Shown here: positions 45,601 to 59,318 of the stretch, in pieces
How positions within the stretch are numbered: the stretch's first letter is position 1
Layout: each line of letters starts with the position of its first letter
NCBI RefSeq assembly: GCF_008831285.2
Contig: NC_045141.1
Location: 8,607,353-8,671,352, forward strand
Origin: Nymphaea colorata
Taxonomy: Eukaryota; Streptophyta; Magnoliopsida; Nymphaeales; Nymphaeaceae
Direction of reading: 5' to 3'
Length of the DNA: 64,000 nt
Made by a program: the position numbers and the translations under genes
Notes under the pieces: model-generated
The model's input: the letters and a program-made list of their open reading frames with translations, nothing else
Database searches by the model: none
Told to the model about the DNA's origin: nothing

Positions 45601-48600
45601 TCAATTAAATATGTTTGATCAAATGAATCGCTTAAATCCCACTCGTGTTTATACGAACAACTAATTTCTTTCGATTAAGTACTAAGGATGAAACTAATGC
45701 ATAGATTCCATTTTTAACTATATGAATTGGTGATTTCAATCATTTAAATCGTTCTTTATAGAAGTAATAAACAGTGAAACACATTTGGTTAACTATAAGG
45801 GATCAATTGAATGACTTGAATAAAAAACTAATGCGTGAATGTGCTTAAACATGCATGTTGAATGATTTAGTGGAATGAAATCACAAGCTTGTATGTACAT
45901 AAAAGACATTTAAGTTATTTACATGTTGTATTTCAGTTAATATAATGTATTTCGCTTGTTTTTACATCTATAACGTACGATTTAAATGGTTCAAACTAAA
46001 AGTTTGTATAAAAAATGAGATTCACGTCATTCGCTTGATCGCTTATCATTAGCCTAATGCGTTTGACTTGTTACGACATGTACAATGATTGATTTTGTTG
46101 ATTAAAATCACAAGTTCTAATGGATGCAAATGAGATCTACGCATTAGTTTGATCTTTTGTTGTCAATGGAATGAGTTGAACTTGGGATTTTAGCGATTCA
46201 TCTGAGCACCCATATTTCATTAAATCTGATAAACTTGTTGCTAGATCCACGTTGTATAATTTAGTGGATTTAAATCACAAGTTTGCATGAAAATGAACGA
46301 ACTTCAAATGGTTCACTTGCTCTTTTATAGTTAATCTAATGTGTTTTACTTGTTATTACATGTATAAGTAATGATTTAAACGATTGAAACCACCAATTCA
46401 TGTGGACACAAATCTGATGTATACATTAGTTTGACGCTTGTAGTTAGTCTAATAAGTAGAACTTTTTTTTCATTGAATTAAGTAAAAGGGGTCAAACAAA
46501 AGCATAGATCCTACTTGTATCCATATGAACTTGTGATTTCAATCATTTAAATCGTTCATTACAAAAGTAATAACAAGTGAAACACATTAGATTAAATATA
46601 GGAGAGCAAATTTAATGACTTGAATCTTATTCATTCTCATTCAAACTTGTGATTTTGATCAAATAAATCATTCAAAATGGGTGTACTAACAAGTTAAACG
46701 TATTCAATTAAATATGTGTGATCAAATGAATCGCTTAAATCCCACTCGTGTTTATACGAACAACTGATTTCAATCGCTCATATCGCGTACTATAAATGTA
46801 ACGACAAGTTTATTTCTTTCGATTAAGCACTAGGGATGAAACTAATGCATAGATTCCATTTTTAACTATATGAACTGGTGATTTCAATCACTTAAATCCT
46901 TCTTTATAGAAGAAATAAACAGTGAAACACATTAGGTTAACTATAAGGGATCAATTGATTGACTTGAATCAAAAACTAATGAGTGAATGTGCTTAAACAC
47001 GCATGTTGAATGATTTAGTGGAATGACATTACATGCTTGAATCAACATAAATGACATTTAAGTTATTTACTTGCTGTATTTCAGTTAATATAACGTGTTT
47101 CGCTTGTTATTACATCTATAGCGAATGATTTAAATGGTTCAAATTAAAAGTTTGTACGAAAAAATGAGATTTACGTCATTCGTTTGATCGCTTATCATTA
47201 GCCTAATGCGTTTCACTTGTTATGACATGTACAATGATTGATTTTGTTGATTGAAATCACAAGTTCAAATGGATGCAAATGGGATCTAGGCATTAGTTTG
47301 ATCTCTTATAGTCAATCGAATGAGTTTAATTTGTAGTTACATCAATAGTAAGGATCTAATGAATTGAAATCACAAGTTTGTATCAACACGAGTGTGATTT
47401 AAGCGATTAATCTGAGCACGCATATTTCATTGAATGTGATAAACTTCTTGCTACATCCACGTTGAATGATTTGGTGGATTTAAATCACAAGCTTGCATGA
47501 AAATGAATGAAATTCAAGTGGTTCATTTGCTCTTTCATAGTTAATCTAATGTGTTTCACTTGTTATTACATGTATAAGTAATGATTTAAACGATTGAAAT
47601 CACCAATTCATGTGGACCCAAATCTGATGTATACATTAGTTTGATGCTTGTAGTTAGTCCAATAAGTATAACTTTTTGTTTCATTGAATTAAGTAAAAGG
47701 GGTGAAACAAAAGCATAGATCCTACTTGTATCCATATGAACTTGTGATTTCAGTCATTTAAATCGTTCGTTACACAAGTAATAACAAGTGAAACACATTA
47801 GATTAAATATAGGGGAGCAAATTAACGACTTGAATCTTATTCATTCTCATACAAACTTGTGAGTTCGATCAAATAAATCATTCGAAATGGACGTATTAAC
47901 AAGTTAAAAACATTCAATTAAATATGTGTGATCAAATGAATCGCTTAAATCCCACTCGTGTTTATACGAACAACTGATTTCAATCGCTTATATCGCGTAT
48001 TATAGATGTAACGACAAGTTGAATTCTTTCGATTAAGTACTAAGGATGAAACTAATGCATAGATTCCATTTTTAACTATATGAACTGATGATTTCAATCA
48101 CTTAAATCGTTCTTTATAGAAGTAATAAACAGTGAAACACATTTGGTTAACTATAAGGTACAAATTAACTATAATGTGTGTCGCTTGTTTTTACATCTAT
48201 AACGTACGATTTAAATGGTTCAAACTAAAAGTTTGTATGAAAAAATGAGATTCACGTCATTCGTTTGATCGCTTATCATTAGCCTAATGCGTTTCACTTG
48301 TTATGACATGTACAATGATTGATTTTGTTGATTGAAATCACAAGTTCTAATGGATGCAAATGGGATCTAGGCATTAGTTTGATCTTTTGTAGTCAATCGA
48401 ATGAGTTGAATTTGTAGTTACATCAATAGTAAGGATCTAATGAATTGAAATCATAAGTTTGTATCAATACGAGTGGGATTTAAGCGATTCATCTGAGCAC
48501 GCGTATTTAATTGAATGTGATAAACTTGTTGCTACATCCACGTTGAATGATTTAGTGGATTTAAATCACAAGTTTGCATGAAAATGAACGCACTTCAAGT

Positions 48601-51600
48601 GGTTCATTTGCTATTTCATAGTTAATCTAATGCGTTTCACTTGTTATTACATGTATAAGTAATGATTTAAACGATTGAAATCACCAATACAAGTGGACAC
48701 AAATCTGATGTATACATTAGTTTGATGCTTGTAGTTAGTCCAATAAGTAGAACTTTTTGTTTCATTGAATTAAGTAAAAGGGGTCAAACAAAAGCATAGA
48801 TCCTACTTGTATCAATATGAACTTGTGATTTCAATCATTTAAATCGTTCATTACACAAGTAATAACAAGTGAAACACATTAGATTAAATATAGCACAGCA
48901 AATTTAACGACTTGAATCTTATTCATTCTCATTCAAACTTGTGAGTTCGATCAAATAAATCATTCAAAATGGATGTACTAACAAGTTAAAAGTATTCAAT
49001 TAAATATGTGTGATCAAATGAATCGCTTAAATCCCACTCGTGTTTATACGAACAACTGATTTCAATCGCTCATATCGCGTACTAATGCATATATTCCATT
49101 TTTAACTTTATGAACTGGTGATTTCAATCACTTAAATCTTTCTTTATAGAAGTAATAAACAGTGAAACACATTAGGTTAACTATATGTGATCAATTGATT
49201 GACTTGAATCACAAACTAATGAGTGAATGTGCTTAAACACGCATGTTGAATGATTTAGTGGAATGACATTACATGCTTGAATGAACATAAATGACATTTA
49301 AGTTATTTACTTGCTGTATTTCAGTTAATATAACGTGTTTCGCTTGTTATTACATCTATAACGAATGATTTAAATGGTTCAAATTAAAAGTTTGTACGAA
49401 AAAATGAGTGTCACGTCATTCATTTGATCGCTTATCATTAGCATAATGCGTTTCACTTGTTTTGACATGTACAATGATTGATTTTGTTGATTGAAATCAC
49501 AAGTTCAAATGGATGCAAATGGGATCTAGGCATTACTTTGATCTCTTGTAGTCAATCGAATGAGTTGATCTTGTAGTTACATCAATAGTAAGGATCTAAT
49601 GAATTGAAATCACAAGTTTGTATCAACACGAGTGGGATTTAAGCGATTCATTTGAGCACGCATATTTCATTGAAAGTGATGAACTTGTTGCTACATCCAC
49701 GTTGAATGATTTAGTGGATTTAAATCACAAGCTTGCATGAAAATGAACGAAATTCAAGTGGTTCATTTGCTCTTTCATAGTTAATCTAATGTGTTTCACT
49801 TGTTATTACATGTATAAGTAATGATTTAAACGATTGAAATCACCAATTCATGTGGACACAAATCTGATGTATACATTAGTTTGATGCTTGTAGTTAGTCC
49901 AACAAGTAGAACTTTTTGTTTCATTGAATTAAGTAAAAAGAGTCAAACAAACGCATAGATCCCACTTGTATCCATATGAACTTGTGATTTCAGTCATTTA
50001 AATCATTCATTACACAAGTAATAACAAATGAAACACAATAGATTAAATATAGGGGAGCAAATTAACGACTTGAATCTTATTCATTCTCATACAAACTTAT
50101 CAGTTCGATCAAATAAATCATTCAAAATGGATGTATTAACAAGTTAAAAACATTCAATTAAATATGTTTGATCAAATGAATCGCTTAAATCCCACTCGTG
50201 TTTATACGAACAACTAATTTTTTTCGATTAAGTACTAAGGATGAAACTAATGCATAGATTCCATTTTTAACTATATGAACTGGTGATTTCAATCATTTAA
50301 ATCGTTCTTTATAGAAGTAATAAACAGTGAAACACATTTGGTTAACTATAAGGGATCAATTGAATGACTTGAATAAAAAACTAATGCGTGAATGTGCTTA
50401 AACATGCATGTTGAATGATTTAGTGGAATGAAATCACAAGCTTGTATGTACATAAAAGACATTTAAGTTATTTACATGTTGTATTTCAGTTAATATAATG
50501 TATTTCGCTTGTTTTTACATCTATAACGTACGATTTAAATGGTTCAAACTAAAAGTTTGTATAAAAAAATGAGATTCACGTCATTCGCTTGATCGCTTAT
50601 CATTAGCCTAATGCGTTTGACTTGTTACGACATGTACAATGATTGATTTTGTTGATTAAAATCACAAGTTCTAATGGATGCAAATGAGATCTACGCATTA
50701 GTTTGATCTTTTGTTGTCAATGGAATGAGTTGAACTTGGGATTTTAGCGATTCATCTGAGCACCCATATTTCATTAAATCTGATAAACTTGTTGCTAGAT
50801 CCACGTTGTATAATTTAGTGGATTTAAATCACAAGTTTGCATGAAAATGAACGAACTTCAAATGGTTCACTTGCTCTTTTATAGTTAATCTAATGTGTTT
50901 TACTTGTTATTACATGTATAAGTAATGATTTAAACGATTGAAACCACCAATTCATGTGGACACAAATCTGATGTATACATTAGTTTGACGCTTGTAGTTA
51001 GTCTAATAAGTAGAACTTTTTTTTCATTGAATTAAGTAAAAGGGGTCAAACAAAAGCATAGATCCTACTTGTATCCATATGAACTTGTGATTTCAATCAT
51101 TTAAATCGTTCATTACAAAAGTAATAACAAGTGAAACACATTAGATTAAATATAGGAGAGCAAATTTAACGACTTGAATCTTATTCATTCTCATTCAAAC
51201 TTGTGATTTTGATCAAATAAATCATTCAAAATGGGTGTACTAACAAGTTAAACGTATTCAATTAAATATGTGAGATCAAATGAATCGCTTAAATCCCACT
51301 CGTGTTTATACGAACAACTGATTTCAATCGCTCATATCGCGTACTATAAATGTAACGACAAGTTTATTTCTTTCGATTAAGCACTAGGGATGAAACTAAT
51401 GCATAGATTCCATTTTTAACTATATGAACTGGTGATTTCAATCACTTAAATCCTTCTTTATAGAAGAAATAAACAGTGAAACACATTAGGTTAACTATAA
51501 GGGATCAATTGATTGACTTGAATCAAAAACTAATGAGTCAATGTGCTTAAACACGCATGTTGAATGATTTAGTGGAATGACATTACATGCTTGAATCAAC

Positions 51601-53950
51601 ATAAATGACATTTAAGTTATTTACTTGCTGTATTTCAGTTAATATAACGTGTTTCGCTTGTTATTACATATATAGCGAATGATTTAAATGGTTCAAATTA
51701 AAAGTTTGTACGAAAAAATGAGATTTACGTCATTCGTTTGATCGCTTATCATTAGCCTAATGCGTTTCACTTGTTATGACATGTACAATGATTGATTTTG
51801 TTGATTGAAATCACAAGTTCAAATGGATGCAAATGGGATCTAGGCATTAGTTTGATCGCTTATAGTCAATCGAATGAGTTGAATTTGTAGTTACATCAAT
51901 AGTAAGGATCTAATGAATTGAAATCACAATTTTGTATCAACACGAGTGTGATTTAAGCGATTCATCTGAGCACGCATATTTCATTGAATGTGATAAACTT
52001 GTTGCTACATCCACGTTGAATGATTTGGTGGATTTATATCACAAGCTTGCATGAAAATGAATGAAATTCAAGTGGTTCATTTGCTCTTTCATAGTTAATC
52101 TAATGTGTTTCACTTGTTATTACATGTATAAGTAATGGTTTAAACGATTGAAATCACCAATTCATGTGGACCCAAATCTGATGTATACATTAGTTTGATG
52201 CTTGTAGTTAGTCCAATAAGTATAACTTTTTGTTTCATTGAATTAAGTAAAAGGGGTGAAACAAAAGCATAGATCCTACTTGTATCCATATGAACTTGTG
52301 ATTTCAGTCATTTAAATCGTTCGTTACACAAGTAATAACAAGTGAAACACATTAGATTAAATATAGGGGAGCAAATTAACGACTTGAATCTTATTCATTC
52401 TCATACAAACTTGTGAGTTCGATCAAATAAATCATTCGAAATGGACGTATTAACAAGTTAAAAACATTCAATTAAATATGTGTGATCAAATGAATCGCTT
52501 AAATCCCACTCGTGTTTATACGAACAACTGATTTCAATCGCTTATATCGCGTACTATAGATGTAACGACAAGTTGAATTCTTTCGATTAAGTACTAAGGA
52601 TGAAACTAATGCATAGATTCCATTTTTAACTATATGAACTGATGATTTCAATCACTTAAATCGTTCTTTATAGAAGTAATAAACAGTGAAACACATTTGG
52701 TTAACTATAAGGTACAAATTAACTATAATGTGTTTCGCTTGTTTTTACATCTATAACGTACGATTTAAATGGTTCAAACTAAAAGTTTGTATGAAAAAAT
52801 GAGATTCACGTCATTCGTTTGATCGCTTATCATTAGCCTAATGCGTTTCACTTGTTATGACATGTACAATGATTGATTTTGTTGATTGAAATCACAAGTT
52901 CTAATGGATGCAAATGGGATCTAGGCATTAGTTTGATCTTTTGTAGTCAATCGAATGAGTTGAATTTGTAGTTACATCAATAGTAAGGATCTAATGAATT
53001 GAAATCATAAGTTTGTATCAATACGAGTGGGATTTAAGCGATTCATCTGAGCACGCGTATTTAATTGAATGTGATAAACTTGTTGCTACATCCACGTTGA
53101 ATGATTTAGTGGATTTAAATCACAAGTTTGCATGAAAATGAACGCACTTCAAGTGGTTCATTTGCTATTTCATAGTTAATCTAATGCGTTTCACTTGTTA
53201 TTACATGTATAAGTAATGATTTAAACGATTGAAATCACCAATTCAAGTGGACACAAATCTGATGTATACATTAGTTTGATGCTTGTAGTTAGTCCAATAA
53301 GTAGAACTTTTTGTTTCATTGAATTAAGTAAAAGGGGTCAAACAAAAGCATAGATCCTACTTGTATCAATATGAACTTGTGATTTCAATCATTTAAATCG
53401 TTCATTACACAAGTAATAACAAGTGAAACACATTAGATTAAATATAGCACAGCAAATTTAACGACTTGAATCTTATTCATTCTCATTCAAACTTGTGAGT
53501 TCGATCAAATAAATCATTCAAAATGGATGTACTAACAAGTTAAAAGTATTCAATTAAATATGTGTGATCAAATGAATCGCTTAAATCCCACTCGTGTTTA
53601 TACGAACAACTGATTTCAATCGCTCATATCGCGTACTAATGCATATATTCCATTTTTAACTTTATGAACTGGTGATTTCAATCACTTAAATCTTTCTTTA
53701 TAGAAGTAATAAACAGTGAAACACATTAGGTTAACTATATGTGATCAATTGATTGACTTGAATCACAAACTAATGAGTGAATGTGCTTAAACACGCATGT
53801 TGAATGATTTAGTAGAATGACATTACATGCTTGAATGAACATAAATGACATTTAAGTTATTTACTTGCTGTATTTCAGTTAATATAACGTGTTTCGCTTG
53901 TTATTACATCTATAACGAATGATTTAAATGGTTCAAATTAAAATTTTGTA
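44840..53950. repeat. Higher-order tandem duplication, period ~4,553 bp (four satellite units)
   Basis: Unit spacings 1,165-1,148-1,210-1,030 between 44,535 and 49,088 are repeated as 1,164-1,149-1,210-1,030 between 49,088 and 53,641. Three internal deletions (near 46,180, 48,155 and 49,083) recur at 50,735, 52,710 and 53,637. The copies (about 44,840-49,392 and 49,393-53,945) differ by only scattered single bases. The match ends near 53,950, where GAGATTCACGTC replaces GAGTGTCACGTC. Confidence 0.9.
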
Positions 53951-54483
53951 CGAAAAAATGAGATTCACGTCATTCGTTTGATCGCTTATCATTAGCCTAA
54001 TGCGTTTGACTTGTTATGACATGTACAATGATTGATTTTATTGATTCAAATCACAAGTTCTAATGGATGCAAATGGGATCTAGGCAATAGTTTGATCTCT
54101 TGTAGTCAATTGAATGAGTTGAACTTGTAGTTACATCAATAGTAAGGATCTAATGAACTGAAATCACAAGTTTGTATCAACACGAGTGGGATTTAAGCGA
54201 TTCATCTGAGCACCCATATTTCATTGAATGTGATAAACTTGTTGCTACATCCACGTTGAATGATTTAGTGGATTTAAATCTCAAGCTTGCATGAAAATGA
54301 ACGAAATTCAAGTGATGTGTTTCACTTGTTATTACATGTATAAGTAATGATTTAAACGATTGAAATCACCAATTCATATTGACACAAATCTGATGTATAC
54401 ATTAGTTTGATGCTTGTAGTTAGTCCAATAAGTAGAACTGTTTGTTTCATTGATTTAAGTAAAAGGGGTCAAACAAAAGCATA

Positions 54484-54996
54484 GTTCAACTCATTCATTT
54501 GCTCTTTCATAGTTAATATAATGTGTTTCACTTGTTATTACTTGTGTAATGAACGATTTAAATGATTGAAATCACAAGTTCATATGGATACAAGTAGGAT
54601 CTATGATTTTGTTTGACCCCTTTTACTTATTTCAATGAAACAAAAAGTTCCACTTATTGGATTTGTGTCCAGATGAATTGGTGGATTCAATCGTTTAAAT
54701 CATTACTTATACATGTAATAACTAGTGAAACACATTAGATTAACTATAAAAGAGCAAATGAACCATTTGAAGTTCGTTCATTTTCATGCAAACTTGTGAT
54801 TTAAATCCACTAAATCATACAACGTGTATGTAGCAACAAGTTTATCACATTCAATGAAATATGGGTGCTCAGATGCATTGCTTAAGTCCCACTCGTATTG
54901 ATACAAACTTGTGATTCAATTCATTAGATCCTTACTATTGATGTAGCTATAAGTTCAACTCATTAGATTGACTACAAAAGATCAAACTAATGCGTA
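54484..54996 (-). repeat. Inverted satellite block 1
   Basis: Reverse complement of the satellite segment at about 55,950-56,462, starting with GTTCAACTCATTCATTTGCTC and ending AAACTAATGCGTA. It is joined abruptly on its left to AAAAGCATA. Confidence 0.85.
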
Positions 54997-56679
54997 GTTC
55001 ATTTGCTCTTTCATAGTTCATTTGCATAAGTAATGATTTAAACGATTGAAATCACCAATTCATGTTGACACAAATCTGATGTATACATTAGTTTGATGCT
55101 TGTAGTTAGTCCAATAAGTAGAACTGTTTGTTTCATTGATTTAAGTAAAAGGGGTCAAACAAAAGCATAGATCCCACTTGTATCCATATGAACTTGTGAT
55201 TTCAGTCATTTAAATCGTTCATTACACAAGTACTAACAAGTGAAACACATTAGATTAAATATAGGGAAGCAAATTAACGACTTGAATCTTATTCATTCTC
55301 ATACAAACTTGTGAGTTCGATCAAATAAATCATTCGAAATGGATGTATTAACAAGTTAAAAACATTCAATTAAATATGTGTGACACAAATGAATCACTTA
55401 AATCCCACTCGTGTTTATACGAACAACTGATTTCAATCGCTTATCTCACGTCCTATAAATGTAACGACAAGTTGAATTCTTTCAATTAAGTAGCAGGGAT
55501 GAAACTAATGCATAGATTCCATTTTTAACTATATGAACTGGTGATTTCAATCATTTAATTCGTTCTTTATAGAAGTAATAAACAGTGAAACACATTTGGT
55601 TAACTATAAAGGATCAATTGAATGACTTGAATCACAAACTAATGCGTGAATGTGCTTAAACATGCATTTTGAATGATTTAGTGGAATGAAATCACAAGCT
55701 TGTATGTACATAAAAGACATTTAAGTTATTTACATGCTATATTTCAATTAATATAATGTGTTTCGCTTGTTTTTACGTGCATAACATGTGATTTAAATGG
55801 TTCAAACTAAAAGTTTGTATGAAAAAATGAGATTCACGTCATTCGTTTGATCGCTTATCATTAGCCTAATGCGTTTGACTTGTTATGACATGTACAATGA
55901 TTGATTTTGTTGATTGAAATCACAAGTTCTAATGGATGCAAATGGGATCTATGCATTAGTTTGATCTTTTGTAGTCAATCTAATGAGTTGAACTTGTAGT
56001 TACATCAATAGTAAGGATCTAATGAATTGAAATCACAAGTTTGTATCAATACGAGTGGGACTTAAGCGATTCATCTGAGCACCCATATTTCATTGAATGT
56101 GATAAACTTGTTGCTACATACACGTTGTATGATTTAGTGGATTTAAATCACAAGTTTGCAAGAAAATGAACGAACTTCAAATGGTTCATTTGCTCTTCTA
56201 TAGTTAATCTAATGTGTTTCACTAGTTATTACATGTATAAGTAATGATTTAAACGATTGAATCCACCAATTCATCTAGACACAAATCCAATAAGTGGAAC
56301 TTTTTGTTTCATTGAAATAAGTAAAAGGGGTCAAACAAAAGCATAGATCCTACTTGTATCCATATGAACTTGTGATTTCAATCATTTAAATCGTTTATTA
56401 CACAAGTAATAACAAGTGAAACACATTAGATTAACTATAAAAGAGCAAATGAATGAGTTGAACTTGCAGTTACATCAATAGTAAGGATCTAATGAATTGA
56501 AACCACAAGTTTGTATCAACACGAGTGACATTTAAGCGATTCATCTGAGCAACCATATTTCATTGAATGTGATAAACTTGTTGCTACATCCACGTTGAAT
56601 GATTTAGTGGATTTAAATCTCAAGCTTGCATGAAAATGAACGAAATTCAAGTGCTTCACTTGCTCTTTCATAGTTAATA

Positions 56680-57157
56680 TAATGTGTTTCACTTGTTATT
56701 ACTTGTGTAATGAACGATTTAAATGATTGAAATCACAAGTTCATATGGATACAAGTAGGATCTATGCTTTTGTTTGACCCCTTTTACTTATTTCAATGAA
56801 ACAAAAAGTTCCACTTATTGGATTTGTGTCCAGATGAATTGGTGGATTCAATCGTTTAAATCATTACTTATACATGTAATAACTAGTGAAACACATTAGA
56901 TTAACTATAAAAGAGCAAATGAACCATTTGAAGTTCGTTCATTTTCATGCAAACTTGTGATTTAAATCCACTAAATCATACAACGTGTATGTAGCAACAA
57001 GTTTATCACATTCAATGAAATATGGGTGCTGAGATGCATCGCTTAAGTCCCACTCGTATTGATACAAACTTGTGATTCAATTCATTAGATCCTTACTATT
57101 GATGTAGCTATAAGTTCAACTCATTAGATTGACTACAAAAGATCAAACTAATGCGTA
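56680..57157 (-). repeat. Inverted satellite block 2
   Basis: Near-identical to inverted block 1 at +2,161 bp. It forms a long inverted repeat with its direct counterpart at about 55,950-56,430, with arms of roughly 480 bp about 250 bp apart. Confidence 0.88.
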
Positions 57158-58840
57158 GTTCATTTGCTCTTTCATAGTTCATTTGCATAAGTAATGATTT
57201 AAACGATTGAAATCACCAATTCATGTTGACACAAATCTGATGTATACATTAGTTTGATGCTTGTAGTTAGTCCAATAAGTAGAACTGTTTGTTTCATTGA
57301 TTTAAGTAAAAGGGGTCAAACAAAAGCATAGATCCCACTTGTATCCATATGAACTTGTGATTTCAGTCATTTAAATCGTTCATTACACAAGTACTAACAA
57401 GTGAAACACATTAGATTAAATATAGGGAAGCAAATTAACGACTTGAATCTTATTCATTCTCATACAAACTTGTGAGTTCGATCAAATAAATCAATCGAAA
57501 TGGATGTATTAACAAGTTAAAAACATTCAATTAAATATGTGTGACACAAATGAATCACTTAAATCCCACTCGTGTTTATACGAACAACTGATTTCAATCG
57601 CTTATCTCACGTCCTATAAATGTAACGACAAGTTGAATTCTTTCAATTAAGTACCAGGGATGAAACTAATGCATAGATTCCATTTTTAACTATATGAACT
57701 GGTGATTTCAATCATTTAATTCGTTCTTTATAGAAGTAATAAACAGTGAAACACATTTGGTTAACTATAAAGGATCAATTGAATGACTTGAATCACAAAC
57801 TAATGCGTGAATGTGCTTAAACATGCATTTTGAATGATTTAGTGGAATGAAATCACAAGCTTGTATGTACATAAAAGACATTTAAGTTATTTACATGCTA
57901 TATTTCAATTAATATAATGTGTTTCGCTTGTTTTTACATCCATAACATGTGATTTAAATGGTTCAAACTAAAAGTTTGTATGAAAAAATGAGATTCACGT
58001 CATTCGTTTGATCGCTTATCATTAGCCTAATGCGTTTGACTTGTTATGACATGTACAATGATTGATTTTGTTGATTGAAATCACAAGTTCTAATGGATGC
58101 AAATGGGATCTACGCATTAGTTTGATCTTTTGTAGTCAATCTAATGAGTTGAACTTGTAGTTACATCAATAGTAAGGATCTAATGAATTGAAATCACAAG
58201 TTTGTATCAATACGAGTGGGACTTAAGCGATTCATCTGAGCACCCATATTTCATTGAATGTGATAAACTTGTTGCTACATACAAGTTGTATGATTTAGTG
58301 GATTTAAATCACAAGTTTGCAAGAAAATGAACGAACTTCAAATGGTTCATTTGCTCTTCTATAGTTAATCTAATGTGTTTCACTAGTTATTACATGTATA
58401 AGTAATGATTTAAACGATTGAATCCACCAATTCATCTAGACACAAATCCAATAAGTGGAACTTTTTGTTTCATTGAAATAAGTAAAAGGGGTCAAACAAA
58501 AGCATAGATCCTACTTGTATCCATATGAACTTGTGATTTCAATCATTTAAATCGTTCATTACACAAGTAATAACAAGTGAAACACATTAGATTAACTATA
58601 AAAGAGCAAATGAATGAGTTGAACTTGTAGTTACATCAACAGTAAGGATCTAATGAATTGAAACCACAAGTTTGTATCAACACGAGTGACATTTAAGCGA
58701 TTCATCTGAGCACCCATATTTCATTGAATGTGATAAACTTGTTGCTACATCCACGTTGAATGATTTAGTGGATTTAAATCTCAAGCTTGCATGAAAATGA
58801 ACGAAATTCAAGTGGTTCACTTGCCCTTTCATAGTTAATA

Positions 58841-59318
58841 TAATGTATTTCACTTGTTATTACTTGTGTAATGAACGATTTAAATGATTGAAATCACAAG
58901 TTCATATGGATACAAGTAGGATCTATGCTTTTGTATGACCCCTTTTACTTATTTCAATGAAACAAAAAGTTCCACTTATTGGATTTGTGTCCAGATGAAT
59001 TGGTGGATTCAATCGTTTAAATCATTACTTATACATGTAATAACTAGTGAAACACATTAGATTAACTATAAAAGAGCAAATGAACCATTTGAAGTTCGTT
59101 CATTTTCATGCAAACTTGTGATTTAAATCCACTAAATCATACAACGTGTATGTAGCAACAAGTTTATCACATTCAATGAAATATGGGTGCTCAGATGCAT
59201 CGCTTAAGTCCCACTCGTATTGATACAAACTTGTGATTCAATTCATTAGATCCTTACTATTGATGTAGCTATAAGTTCAACTCATTAGATTGACTACAAA
59301 AGATCAAACTAATGCGTA
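58841..59318 (-). repeat. Inverted satellite block 3
   Basis: Same block one period on; pairs with the direct segment at about 58,110-58,590. Differs by a few single bases from block 2. Confidence 0.88.
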
